DNA from: Absidia repens
Lineage: Eukaryota > Mucoromycota > Mucoromycetes > Mucorales > Cunninghamellaceae
NCBI GenBank assembly: GCA_002105175.1
Contig: MCGE01000012.1
Coordinates: 744,001 to 808,000, forward strand
Length of the DNA stretch: 64,000 nucleotides
Direction: 5' to 3'
Below, one piece after another: positions 36,102 through 48,404 of this stretch. The stretch's first letter is position 1. Each line of letters begins with the position of its first letter. The translations under genes were made by a program, and so were the position numbers. Under the pieces are notes generated by a model. The model did not search any database and was not told where the DNA came from. It was given only the letters and a program-made list of their open reading frames with translations.

Positions 36102-37570
36102 CTATTCTACGGTAAAACTAGTTCTAACCAAAGGGGTAATATATTGTCCAATAAGTTGAGCATTGATGGATGTCTGTCAATTTTAAAAAGGAAATGACAT
36201 GTTAATATATAAATTGCGATTCTTCACTCTCACCACCCTTTTTTTTTTTTTTTTTTTTTTTTGACTTGCATCGGGCTCCGAAGAAAGGGCGTGATTCAAG
36301 GATTTTTCCATTTTGTACAAAATGTCAATAATATCGTCATCAGGATATATTGGCGAAACAAGGACGACCTATATATGAATAGAAGATAACCCCCCAATCC
36401 AACGAATGAATTAGCCATATAATTTTCCCAAGTTTTTTTTTTTTTTTTTTTTTTTTTTTCCCTTACCAGATTCAAGTCTTGGTTTCCAGAGAATGAGTTT
36501 AGGACAGAAGGCCATAGTGCTACCTTGAAAGAGCCCAAACCAATAATGGTAAATGGACAGGGCGGTAGATCAGAGTGGTAGTGACGGTGGCGATGATGGT
36601 GGTGATGATCACTGTTCCGAAGGGTATAGGTTGAAGTAGATGATAACGTGGACGTGGATGGTTTTGGATAAGCATGTTGAGTAGGAATAGATGATAAATG
36701 CTGCTTTTGTTGCTGAATATCAGTATAAGATGGTATTGTGAATGGAGGCCGTCCTGTTGAGGATCCAGTAGGAGACGACGGTTGTAGGTTTTCAGGTGAT
36801 GATGACCTTGTGTTGAATCCCAAACCATTTTCTTTGTCAATATTGTTGCCTTCCCAAGTATCAGTCGCTGCCATTGTATGTACATCATCTTGATCCATGT
36901 CAAATGTATCGACACCCCGTCCATCAATCTCATCATTGTCATCGTCGTCGTCGTCGTCGTCACCATCATCATCATCTCGGTCGGTGTCCTGTTCTTCATG
37001 TTCTGTATCGTTCGTCAGAGCTCCTGAAGATCCGTCGTCATCTGTTATACTGGTTGGGATATCATCCACCACACGCACAAGTGATTCCAGTACTCCGGCA
37101 ATCAATGTCGCCTGATCCAGAGCAAGCGTGGGCGGTTCCATAAATGGTATGATGGTGTCTTCTTTAGCATATTCATCGGCTAAGGCATCACTGGAGAAGA
37201 GATAAAATAAAGGGAGTGTTTGGAACGCCGTGTTAGAGTCTATCCCGCCGTCGTTAATATCACGATTGTCCAGTTCTTTGTTGTTGGTGTTATTGAGGTT
37301 TATTTCGCCGTCATTGTCATTGCCGCTACTTATGCCGTAATTGCGTGATGTATATTGTTGCTGTGAGCTGGACTTTTTCATAGAGATGGTCGATGGAATG
37401 ATCATACCATTATGTGCATGTCCACCGTCTTGGTCCACTGATAAATTGTTGGAACTAGTTGTGTCTGCCGGCAGGCAGGTTTGTCGTGTACCTGAAGACG
37501 ATGATGGGGTTAGCATAGTGGGAAGAGAGATGAGAGTTGACCATGATTTCGATTTTTTATGTTGCCCCAT
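36102..37570 (-). CDS. unrecognised protein with acidic central tract
   Basis: Exons (minus) 37570-36467, 36368-36270 and 36173-36102; 424 codons. The second intron appears to use a GC donor (GAT/GCAAGT), because only that junction keeps frame into the last exon. Two conserved-looking blocks, LPLFYLFSSDALADEYAKED and FTIIGLGSFKVALWPSVLNS continuing into VVLVSPIYPDDDIIDILYKM, flank a low-complexity middle with an Asp run, Ser/Pro-rich parts and a His run. I recognise no family; the alpha/beta pattern of the end suggests a small folded domain. Confidence 0.72.
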
Positions 37571-38479
37571 AAAAATAAAGTAAAAAAGAGTGCACGGAGT
37601 TGTGAAAGGTGTATCAAAAAATTTATTGTTGCAAAGAGTCCAGAAAAAAGAACATATCGCCAGCCCATTTCATTGGTGGATAAATTAATGGCCGAAACGT
37701 ATCTGTATGTATGTTCCTTTTTTGGGCTATTTGATCTACTTTAAATGAGAAACGACAAGATGTTGCGGCGAAGCCGTCCATGGTGTTCATGTATTTTGTA
37801 AGTGTCCTGCAATTTTCTTATGTACCCAAAATTTGTATGATACTATATCGTACAGTTTATCACGAATGTAAATTAAAACCTTAATTGTTGCAATTATGTT
37901 CAAATTCAAAACATTCTCACACTTGAAAAAATTGATCTAGCGGGTGTCAGGGAAATTATTGAAATGTGGTTTTTAATTGAATTAGACATCCCTACCATTT
38001 TGCATCTTAATATGCGACTCTCTTGGAGCTTAACTGCCTTCAATTTGAACTTCATTTTTTTTTATTATACCACACAAAAACAAAAAAAAACAAACAAAAA
38101 TAACAAGCAGGGCATATACAGTATGTGCAGACTAGCGGAGTATACTCTGGTGGCGTGGTATAGGTTGATTGATATGAATGAGGCGGGGAATACGGATACG
38201 TTTCATATAAGTGACTTAGAACTGTCAACCAGTCTCCAAGTCTCATGGGTGGGGAAAGTAGCCATACATAAGCTAAAAAACAGTACAAAATGCTCTATCA
38301 CCACGGCATGACTCTCAGCGCGGTTTTGATTTATTTATATAACCGGTAAAGCAGGAATATGGTTATATTTGATAGGAAGCGAGAAGCCATAGTGGGTGAA
38401 TTAGAGGACAAGCAATTATCAAGACACTCACAAGGCATCGAAAGTTGGAGCAATGATAAATATTCGCTGGGTCAAAGTC
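37571..38479. other. AT-rich intergenic
   Basis: GCGGCGAAGCCG at about 37767 repeats the GAA-loop GC hairpin motif of 8389-8405. No gene recognised. Confidence 0.4.
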
Positions 38480-39125
38480 TGAATAATATTAAAAAAAGGT
38501 ATATTTTATTGAAGTATTGGTAGATACTAATACTAAATACGGGTGGGGTATTGTAAAGATGGATTTAATGGAAGGGTCTACTGGAGGCATGAGGCAGACC
38601 AAAGTGAGATCTGAAATATGGTCAACAATAACCTAAATGGACAATTATAACATAGGGACTAATGTAATGCATAGTAAAAGATAAGAGAACGAGTAAAGGA
38701 ATAACGGTTATTAAAGCACAACATCAGTCAACGCTATTCAAACGGTGATGGTAGAAAAAAAGGGATCTATTGTGCAAAACATGAGGGACAAATTGGACAT
38801 ATTTCATTGAGATAAGTAGAAGGAGACATATTTTATTTCAGATATAGATACAAAACTGTGGGTAAACAAACATTAAACTAAGCTAATGAAGGCTCCAAAA
38901 AACCCTGGATCCAAAATGAAAGGGTTTCCCCATGCATCTTGTAATCCCTGTTCTGAAAACCCTTCTAAACTAGTCCTGATCCTAATCTAAGTCCACCATA
39001 ACTAAATAGGCATCGCAATTGTAAGAATTAAAGAAAGAAAAAAAGAAAAAGAAAAGAAAGAGAGAGCAACAGGAGATTTTTTTTTGCGTAAATAAATATT
39101 CACGTGGGCGGGTTTTGAAATCACT
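38480..39125 (+). repeat. family B dispersed repeat, copy B3
   Basis: Modules with GGATCTATTGTGCAAAACATG and GACATATTTTATTTCAG, core TCCAAAATGAAAGGGTTTCC at about 38911, CATGCATCTTGTAATCCCTG, CTTCTAAACTAGTCCTGA, then GA-rich tail and CACGTGGGCGGG, as in B1 and B2. Confidence 0.78.
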
Positions 39126-39943
39126 TTTTCAGTCACTCGTGAGGTGTCTAGTTTATATTCACATCTCAATAAAATAAATCGTATATTTTATTATTTTGCT
39201 TTGTAGAATGGGTATATCTACCATGTCCGGTATACTACAGAGCTGTGTTTGTGCGTGTAAAAAAAAGAAGTTGATGTGTGCGTGTGAAAGAGTTAGGTCG
39301 GGACAACATCGATCAATTGTCGTACCCTAATAAGCTACAAAAAATAGGAGAGAGAGGGATTTTATGAAAAGTTTAAGAAAATGGATGTAGTGAGTGCATG
39401 AAAAATGGACAGTGAAGGACGTATAAAAATAATACAGCGATGAGCGTATAAAATATTGATGATTCAAGTGTATTGGAAGATATTGAGTTTACTGGCATAC
39501 CATTCCTTTTGATTTATTTAATATATATGCGTTCAAGATACAATTATTCTGCAAGACAACAAATAATGATATAAAATGAGTATGTTCAAACATAAAAATG
39601 TTATCCCGTACCATACTTCTTCTACAAAACCACCCCACCGCATTACCGATCCATATTTCCCCGCTTCATAATATACTATTTGTCCTTTTTTCTTTCTTCG
39701 AACACTTGAATGGTAAAGCGAATTGTCTTTATTATTGTGAAAAGCTTATATAGCCCTTAAAAAAATGAATGGAGAGGGACTTGTATAATTGGTATAAATA
39801 ATAGCAATAGTGTAACTAAAAAGGAAATAGGGATATGAATAAAATAATAAGATTGGGAATTGTAATAATAAAATAATAATAATAATATAAATAATGATAA
39901 TAATGATAATAATAGTAATAGTAACGATGAGGAAGGGGGAGAT
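39126..39943. other. 3' flank of the RhoGAP gene
   Basis: AT-rich with a (TAA)n/(ATAATG)n microsatellite at 39860-39920. No gene. Confidence 0.4.
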
Positions 39944-40893
39944 CTAAGATACTGCGCTTGAGGCGATATTCCAGCTTTCCATCATTGATTGTGGTATATC
40001 ATGTACCGGGAGCTCATCAAAATCAGCCATATCATCGTCATTGAAGTAGTCGTGGTCTCGGTCACTGTGATCATTTTCAGAGTCGCCATCATCATTGTGT
40101 GAATCTATCATATCCATGTCTCCACCAACATCATCATCTTCAATTACTACACCTGTTATAAAAAACAATATAAATATGAGAACGGGTCTTACGCGAACCA
40201 AACCCCGGCATTTTTTTTTGGGATGGAGATTTACCTTTTTGACATTGGCCTTCAATCCCTACAATGCATTCGGGAGCTCCATCAGTATATTGGACACTGT
40301 TTCGATTGCTTCTTCCATTGAGATCTTGGTTCCATTGGCGATTGGGACGAGGAATAACAGCACCCGAGGGCAATGGGTCCACCTGTGTTGGATGGATGGG
40401 ATCGTACGGATGCGAGCCCAAGTAGATACGTTGTTCGTCAGAGACGGCATTGGTAGTAGCATGGTTGCGGTGGTCGTCATATTTCTTTGCAGTGGTAGTG
40501 TTGTCGTCAACCTCGACGCTGTCTTGCTGAAGGGGACTTGGGGAGGAAGTCGGTGTGGGTGTAGTTGGTAGGGAGGCGGGCAGGACAACAGCAGGGTGCT
40601 TTTCCATGATCCAAAAGATATAATCGAATTCACATAAAAAGAGGTTAAATATACCAGTGGGGATTCCAAGAGTTGGCGAGAAAACAATACCCATATTCCG
40701 TAATGTCATTTTGTTGGTTTCAGCGTTTTGAACTACGCGGAGTAAATGAGCCGTCAGTGCGCGAAGGAGAGTATAATTGGCAAGAGGAAGCATGGATATC
40801 AGCCGGCCTAATTCATTCACACACTTTTCCCGGTTGGTAAGATCTAGTGATTCACCAAAAAAAGGTAGATTAGTTATCAGATTGCTACTGGAC

Positions 40894-40944
<51 letters not shown>

Positions 40945-43900
40945 AATGACAGGGAGAAATTCTTTTAACAGATTTTCAGTTAAAACATTGCTTGGGAGTT
41001 CACGAAGCCATAGTTTTAGTAGACCTGAAATGGCATGAATATCACAATCTTGATGTTCTTCCGATGCCAATAAATCCACATCCCCCTCTAATGCAGCGTT
41101 AATAATAATAATAATAATAATAAGAAATAATGAGTACCTGCAACCTTCATTTTCCAATTATACCCTCATTTTTTTATTACTTACTTTCATCAAATTCGTT
41201 ACGCAAGGACTTGATTTTGACGGCGCTTCCAGAGAGCCGATAAATGCCTTCTTCAAAAATAGCGTTCTTGTTTTCGAGGAATTCGATGCACCTAAAGACA
41301 ATGGCCGGTAGTTCATACGTTTCAGAGATCTTGGAAATTCGGACAGCCTCCTCCAAAGGAACCCCAAACACAGGCGCTGTGGCATTGTTGTTGTCTTGGT
41401 AAGGTGATGGATAACCGTGTTGTTGAGACAATCGCCGCTGAGAAGATGAAGATGAGGCAGTATCGTCACTTGAATGACGTGATAAAAACCCACGGAACAC
41501 ACCGGTGTCATTGTTGTGATTTCCTCCGCTACCACCCCCACTGTTCATGCCGCCATGTGAGAATATTTTCTTCGGCCAAAAGGTTCGTCGGTTGGATCGT
41601 GTTCTTGTCTTCGGTTTCTTCGTTGCGGCCACTACACCGCAGTCAATGCCGCTGCCGCTACTGCCAATGGAGCTTCCTGTTGCATTGCTATTGATGGTGA
41701 GCATTGACGTCTGAGGTTTCTGCTCAGTATCTTGTTGTTGTTGCTGATGGTGATTCGAATAGAAAATAGTATCAAGACTTGATCTTTGTCGTAAGTGGTC
41801 CCGTTTCAATGATAATGTCGAATGAAGATGACGATGCGGCTCTATGGTTGTCGATGCGGGCGATAGTGTGCCATCCAGACTATACATATGCCGGCAAATA
41901 GTGTCGCTGCTGCCGCCCCTGAATAAAATAGAGTTGTTGCTGCTAGGTTCCCCAGGATGAATCGACGTATCGGAGTTAGAACGTTGTGGTTGATAGTGCG
42001 GAGTGGTTGTTGTTGCTGCAGTACTGACGCTCGATTCTGTGGTGGTGGTAAATTTGCCATAATTGTTGTGATTTTCAGGACATATCGGTAATGCTGAAAG
42101 TGCCTTGATCTGATCCTTAGACACCCTGTTTCGGGAATGTTCATTGTGTCCATTGTTTTTTCCAAATGAAATGCCATTAACGGAAGCCGGTGGTGATGTG
42201 ATGCAAGTTAAACGAGAAGGTTGCAGAGATGCCTGGCTAGAAGTAGACAACACTTGCATCCAACTATCCAATCCAGTTTCAGATTCCATGCGAAGTGTAT
42301 GTTGTTGTGGGTAAGTTGCTGATGAAGAAAATCGTTTCACTTCGGTGATTGTTAAGGTTGATTGCTGTGAGCTTGCTGTTGTTAAGGATGATGACGGTGT
42401 GGGACATTGTATGGCAATTTGGGTATCAGCCAGCTGAATGGTTCCAATCAAAAGCCCTCCTTTCTGCATTGATAAATGAGCGATCAGATACATAATTAAA
42501 TTTTTTGCTTTTTTTTTTTTTTTTTTTTTTTTTAATTACCGAGTCATAATAGTCCAGTGCGGATCCATGGAGCATAAAGTAATACGAGTGCCAGACACCA
42601 GGTCGTGTTCCAAGTAATGATAGATAACCCTCTTTTTGACACTTTATAGATAGAAAGTATATATGAGTATTAATAAACAGTATATATGTATACATATATA
42701 TATATATTAACTTACATCATGATTGGGCGGAGAAGACCGATTTGATTGTTCAAATGAACCAGATGATAAAAATTGCACCAAATCAGTCATTTCAGGTAGG
42801 GGCAGGCGGCTAGCATGGGTCAGATACTTTTCAATTAACTTCTAAACAAAAACAAGCAAAACTGTTAAACCCTTTTTTAACCGAAATACAATTTGATGAG
42901 GATATACCTTTTTTTGTTCCATTTTGGCATTGGTAGCATGAGTTGTAAATAACGACATATCAGGCAATGATCCCATTTTCACTGTAGTTTTACTACTGTT
43001 CGTCAAAGTTTTGATTTGAGCTTGAAGCTATCCAAAAAAAGTAAAATAATAATCAGTGATATCGCCGCGCCAACTTTATAATATAAATTCCTTACCGAGA
43101 TATCTAAAGTCACAAAGTCCGAGTACGCTTTTTTGATACGCCATAATTCATCTTCCACATTGCCATCGGTATAGTTTGCTGATACTAGAGTAGATGAAGC
43201 AGCTGCGTTATTGCAAACGGAAATGACAAATGATACCACAGGATTGTTGTTTACGTTTTGTTGACTGTAGATATCCACAACTTTGATGATGATATTAGCA
43301 AAAAATGAATGCTGTTCACTCGTTGAGGCTGCCGTCATCATATACGGTTGCGAGGGCACACGTTTCACGACTTGAGAAGTTGTTGGAGGAGAAGATTGAA
43401 TTGAGGAGGAGGAAGAGGAAGAACCAGAAGTAGCCGATGAATTTGTCGATGAAGGTAATCTTTTGGCGGATTGTTGATATTTTGCAAATACTTGAGCGTC
43501 ATTATCCAATATGGCGTGTATAGGTGAAGTAATGCCACTTGAAGAGGAATACGTCCTGCCTAGTGTTGATGACGAAGATCGGTGCCGAATAGCAGAGGAA
43601 TTTGCCGCTACAGTAGATGAGGTACCTGTTGTTGTTGGTGTTGTTGTTACTGTTGTGGCTGTTGTCATTGTCGCAGATCCATCGTGAGTATGGTAGTGAT
43701 GATGTTGGCGAAAAGGAGATCGAGGAGGAGGAACAGGTTCTTGGGAAGGAGTGGGACTAGGGGAGGGTGTGGAAGGTTGCTTTTTTAGCAGGAGGAGAGA
43801 GTCACGATCTTTAGTCATGTTTGCCAAAGCCATTTCCAAATCCTTGATAACATTCCGTTGTTTTGAGATAATAGACCATAGTTCATCATTCTGTGCCGCC

Positions 43901-43965
43901 AAGTCCGTTTCAGATACCAAAGTAGCGTTACTACCAGTAGTTATCGACACCACCTTGGTTGACAT
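39944..43965 (-). CDS. BEM3: Rho GTPase-activating protein with PX and PH domains, BEM3 type
   Basis: Eight exons (minus): 43965-43096, 43027-42908, 42841-42716, 42641-42540, 42463-41185, 41087-40944, 40843-40235, 40152-39944; 1152 codons. N-terminal coiled coil (LWSIISKQRNVIKDLEMALA), Ser/Thr-rich linker, a PX-like region (about 235-370), a PH domain beginning KEGYLSLLGTRPGVWHSYYFML at about 375, another low-complexity linker, then RhoGAP from about 775 with the arginine finger R815 in EGIYRLSGS and PSNVLTENLL, LPLANYTLLRALTAHL, NKMTLRNMGIVFSPTL. This order is that of fungal Bem3, which turns off Cdc42 at growth sites. An upstream in-frame Met at 44046 exists but its extension is low-complexity. 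A T-run of about 46 sits in the sixth intron. Confidence 0.93.
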
Positions 43966-44570
43966 GATTGAAGGAAGAAACGAAAAAGGAAGAGCGGAGG
44001 GGTCGAGATAAAAAATATATATATGAGGGTGCGTATGTTTGTGCAAATGTTTGTAAAGTATAAAGAATTAAAGGTAGAAGAAGAAAAAAAATACGGCAAT
44101 ACAAAAAAAAGAAGAATAATAAGGAAGAAAGAAGGAGGCAAAGGGGGAAGGGAAGGAAAAAAAAGGAGGTGAAGTGAGCAAAATGGTTACAACACATATT
44201 TTAAAACACCGCCACTTATGCCGAAGGGCATAGGGACACAAAAGCGTCTGGATTCAATGAAGCAAAACAAAAAAAGCCAATGTCAAAATCATACAGTAAA
44301 TGAAGCATTCCCCTAGCTTCATCCATATAAAAAATAATTCCGTTTGGTGATGCATCAATGGTGTAACTTTATTTTTCTATAAACAACAAGTCTACATGCT
44401 ATAATATAAACTACTAAACTAAGCTAATGAATGATGTAAAAATGGGGAGAGAAGGGAGTTCTAATTATTAAAGCACAGGATATCACTAGTAAAATAACAA
44501 TAACAATAACAATAACAATAACAAAAGAGTGAGTATATGCCTGATATGAAGTAGGATGCTAATGATCAAC
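43966..44570. other. spacer between BEM3-like and ADCK2-like genes
   Basis: Purine-rich region 44065-44175 upstream of the RhoGAP start, then a remnant of repeat sequence (CTACTAAACTAAGCTAATGAATG at 44409) and an (AATAAC)n microsatellite 44493-44524. Confidence 0.45.
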
Positions 44571-47026
44571 TTACCAAAGTTTCAGCCATTCATTTTCTCT
44601 TGTATTTCTAACCAACCAGTTACGTAGTTCCAAGAAGATCCACACCTTGATCCAATGTGGGGACATAAAGCCATGTTCTTGCACGTCCTTCATACCTTCA
44701 ATTGTATTTTTGCCACCATTTTGAATACTGTATTTGCGTAAGACTGGTAAGGCATTCTTAAACAAATCCAAGTCAGGATCCAATTGACGTCCAATGCCTT
44801 CGAGTAACATGATCCCTACAACCACGTTAATAAAATCACCTTCCAATTTGACATGATGCGACCGGACCATGTTCCTGACCTCCGATAACAAGGAACCAAT
44901 TTTGATGGCACCAAGGTGGAAGGTATGTTGTTTAAGTCCCAATATCAAATTCTGCATGCGGAGAGCAAACAATTCTGGCTGAATCACCTGTTGTGGCGAT
45001 TGACACCGCTCCACCATCAGTTGACCCACACGGTACCCATCGAATTTAGCCACTGCAGCAAAAAGATCTAAAAAGTTCCGCCGATTTGTTTCATTCAATT
45101 CGTTCACCAATCCTGTATCGATCATCACCAATTGTGGTACATAGCCTTCTTGATCCAGATCAGAGAGCACTTTTTGGAATTGATCAGGTTCCCTTTCCAC
45201 TGCCAAAACCCGTTCCACCGCCACGTCACCATCATCTTTGAGTTCACGTTGCCACAGTTTGGACCATGCAATTTGGAATGGATGATACGCCGAAGGCTTG
45301 AAGAACCTTATCATGATGTTGCCAGGGTGGAGATCAGCATGGACAAAGTTATAGACTATCAACATGTACTAATGATAATAAATAATCAAAGAGAGAGAGA
45401 GAGTGAGGGACAAGAAGAAGAAATATGGTTTTCTATTTTGTTAGTATATCATACGAAGATGAGAGATGCAGGTTTGATGATGATCTACTTACCAAAAATG
45501 TATTTAGCCCTAAACCAAGACAATAAAAGTAAGTAATCAATTTGCATAAGGAAAATAAAATAAACTCCATTGTTTTTGTTGACTTACCAATACTCGCTAT
45601 TTTGCGATCAAATACGCCGCCATCGTCAGCAGAATGGTCCCCTTGTTGTTGTTTCCTTTTCAATATAGCGGCTTGCTGTAAAAAGATACCCAGCGGTACA
45701 CCCTTTTCATATTCCTCGACCAATATATCCCTTGATGAAAAGTACATGAATGGTTTCGGGAATCGAATTTGATTGTCGTCCTGAAAATAGTCGTTGAATC
45801 GTTCCAAATGGTGTCCTTCAATCCGTAAATCCAATTGATCTTTCATCATCGATCCAAAAACGCGCACTTCGTCCGGTAGTGAGAGCCAATGCATGGTAGG
45901 AATCCAGTCCAATAATGTTGCAAAAGTGATCATAATTTTCAAGTCACGGTGTACAATCTGTCTAGCTTTGGGATGTATCACCTTGATGGCCACAGCTGTA
46001 TGCACGTCAATTTGTCGCCCTGTCTCTTGATCCAACGTCGTAAGACAATCCATCGTTGCTGCCCTTTCATCCACCATAAAATCGTTGCGAATATCTGCCC
46101 TTGTCACTACAATTTCAGGTCGTAGCTTGGCCTTGTACACCTGCGCAATCGCACCTACACCAAGAGGTTCGGGATCAAATTCCAAAAATATGTCGTCGAG
46201 TGATCGTCCAAACGCCGCTTCCAAGACCTTTTTTGTGTAGCTGAACGAGTGCGGATCGACATTGGAATGAAGTTTGGAGAGTATTGTACATAGTGCCATA
46301 GGAAAGAGATCAGTACGGGATGCAATCCATTGAGCCAACTTGAAAAACAACAGCAACAATAATATATCAACGTCAATAACCCAATGCTACCTGACTGTCA
46401 TCGCCATCTCTCCCTCCATTGCTTCTACTTTTACTTACCTTGATAAAAGAAGGACCAGCCTTTTCCATTCGAGTAGCTAAAAATCCGTACCACCATAAGC
46501 TGCCGGTTGTGTCTTCCTCCGTTACATCAGCACCAAGGACCAAAGCAGGGGCTGTAATAATGACAGGGGCAAAGAGGACAATAATATGTAAGAAACGCCG
46601 TAGAGTCAATATAGGTTCCAGCATCCATTCGTCCAAAAATCGAAGTAATCGCCTGATAAACCGTTTTATCTCGGAAGGTTCCTTAGCATCCTCTACATCA
46701 TCGCCCATCATGGCATCGAGTGTTGATTCAGCTTCCTTGTTCGTCCGTTTCGTCGTTGAGACCAAAGGTATCAACATCAATGTTCCGAAAGAGTGGGTGG
46801 TTGTTGGTATCAAGCAATGCCTTCGTTGGTGATGTAAAAAGCGTGGAGTAATATAATGACAGGAATGACGTAAAAGTAATAGTGAGGACGGATGTCGGTG
46901 TGGTAAAGCATGTGTCGGTTTTAGGACTGACGTTGATGACGAGTGTACGAGAGAAAAGGCGCGGCGTGTCATAAGATCACTGGAAGACCGAAAAGGGCAC
47001 GTTGATTTTGTCCCCAGTCTGATCAT
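44571..47026 (-). CDS. ADCK2: ABC1/UbiB atypical kinase, ADCK2 type, mitochondrial
   Basis: Exons (minus) 47026-46439, 46338-45588, 45509-45493 and 45368-44571; 717 codons. The third exon is only 17 nt and restores frame between ASIG and YMLIVYNF. The N-terminus is Arg/Ser-rich without acids, fitting a mitochondrial targeting peptide, followed by a hydrophobic helix. UbiB features: KLAQWIASRTDLFP at 196-209, PLGVGAIAQVYKAKL, VAIKVIHP, and the catalytic segment VHADLHPGN (D464). The normally invariant KxGQ motif reads KLAQ, a Gly to Ala change. The family acts in coenzyme Q and mitochondrial lipid metabolism; the substrate is unknown. Confidence 0.9.
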
Positions 47027-48243
47027 AGTATATTGGTATACAAAAAAAGAATAAGTTTATCAAATCAATAAAGAAAAAGGGATAATGGAAAAAGAACTAG
47101 CCAAAGAAAAAAAAAAAAAGGAAAGAGATCCTCGAAAAAAAGACCGGGGTCTGAAATTCTTCATTTATTGCAGGCAGCAGCAGTATCAAAGCATTATAAC
47201 CGCAAGAGCCAAATAGATACATTATTCTGTGGGGTATCATAAAAAAATGTACATTACAATATGATATAGTAAAGTACAATGCTGTAAAGGCAATAGTGGA
47301 TGTACCCGACTGTATGTACGCCTTCGATAAGGATTGGACCTACTACGCCTCAAAACGGAATATTAATTCGTCGAGTCTTTCCCATGTCAAAAGATTAAGC
47401 CTCCGACCAGGCACCGCTAGTAGTTTCTCTTTCATCTTCTTCTTAGCTTCTTCTTTCAGTTCCCTTTTTCACTCCTAAACTTTACCTGATATTCAACGGA
47501 ACGATTAAGTAGGTTTTTATAAAGGAATAAATAAAATATATATACTCATATCTGTTGTGATAATATTTTTTTTTTTTTTTTTTTTTTGGCCAATAGACAT
47601 CCAAAGCTTTGAGATAAACGGAAACTATTTTTTGCGTTAATATTTACTGTTGGACCGCGTGAAAGCTATCATATTTTCAGGATCAGGATGAATACAAGTC
47701 AAGGCGATCAACATGGAGCCAAGTTTTTTTCTGGACTTTCGGTTAAAAGCTCTACATTATTCGTCGGTTGGTGTATACATATAAGTAATCTCTAAAAAAA
47801 AAAAAGGATAAAAACGGTGATGCTATCATTCATTTTTATTTTATGTTTAGGTCAATTGGTGGCAGAAATTCTCATGTCCTCCAGGAAGTATGACATAAAA
47901 GCAGTGCAAAACAAAAAGGGCCTAATTTTAATTCACGCCAATATTAATTAGATAGGGACGACACGGACAAAAGACCGGAAAGCTTTGTTGAACCGGACAC
48001 ATCATTTGTACTGGATGACAACAGCAAATATAACACCACTAGCAGTAAACACCCCCCCTCCTCTTCCCAAATTAGGTGAATTATCAACACTTTTACCCCT
48101 ATTCACACGCCATACCCAAATCAGATTCGAAAAACCTTATACATATATACTTCAATTTTAGTTACTATTTGTTTCGTGTACAAAAAACGATTTCCTTAAT
48201 CTTTATTTATTCCATCCTTCTTCTTGTTTTATCTCTCTTTAAA
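47027..48243. other. intergenic between ADCK2-like and ceramidase genes (divergent)
   Basis: T-run at 47565-47587. An open frame at 47296-47478 has no family features. The 60 nt before the ceramidase start are pyrimidine-rich (CCTTCTTCTTGTTTTATCTC), common near fungal transcription starts. Confidence 0.45.
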
Positions 48244-48359
48244 ATGTTTATCTACTGGATTCAGTTGATTGTATGCCTTCTATCTTATATTAATATCATT
48301 CATGCTTACAAGGTCGGCACTGGGTATGTATGGCATTGATGATGAAACTTGCTCTGTTT

Positions 48360-48404
<45 letters not shown>

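Noticed and set aside
40095..40571. 158-codon plus-strand ORF
   Set aside because: Antisense to RhoGAP exons.
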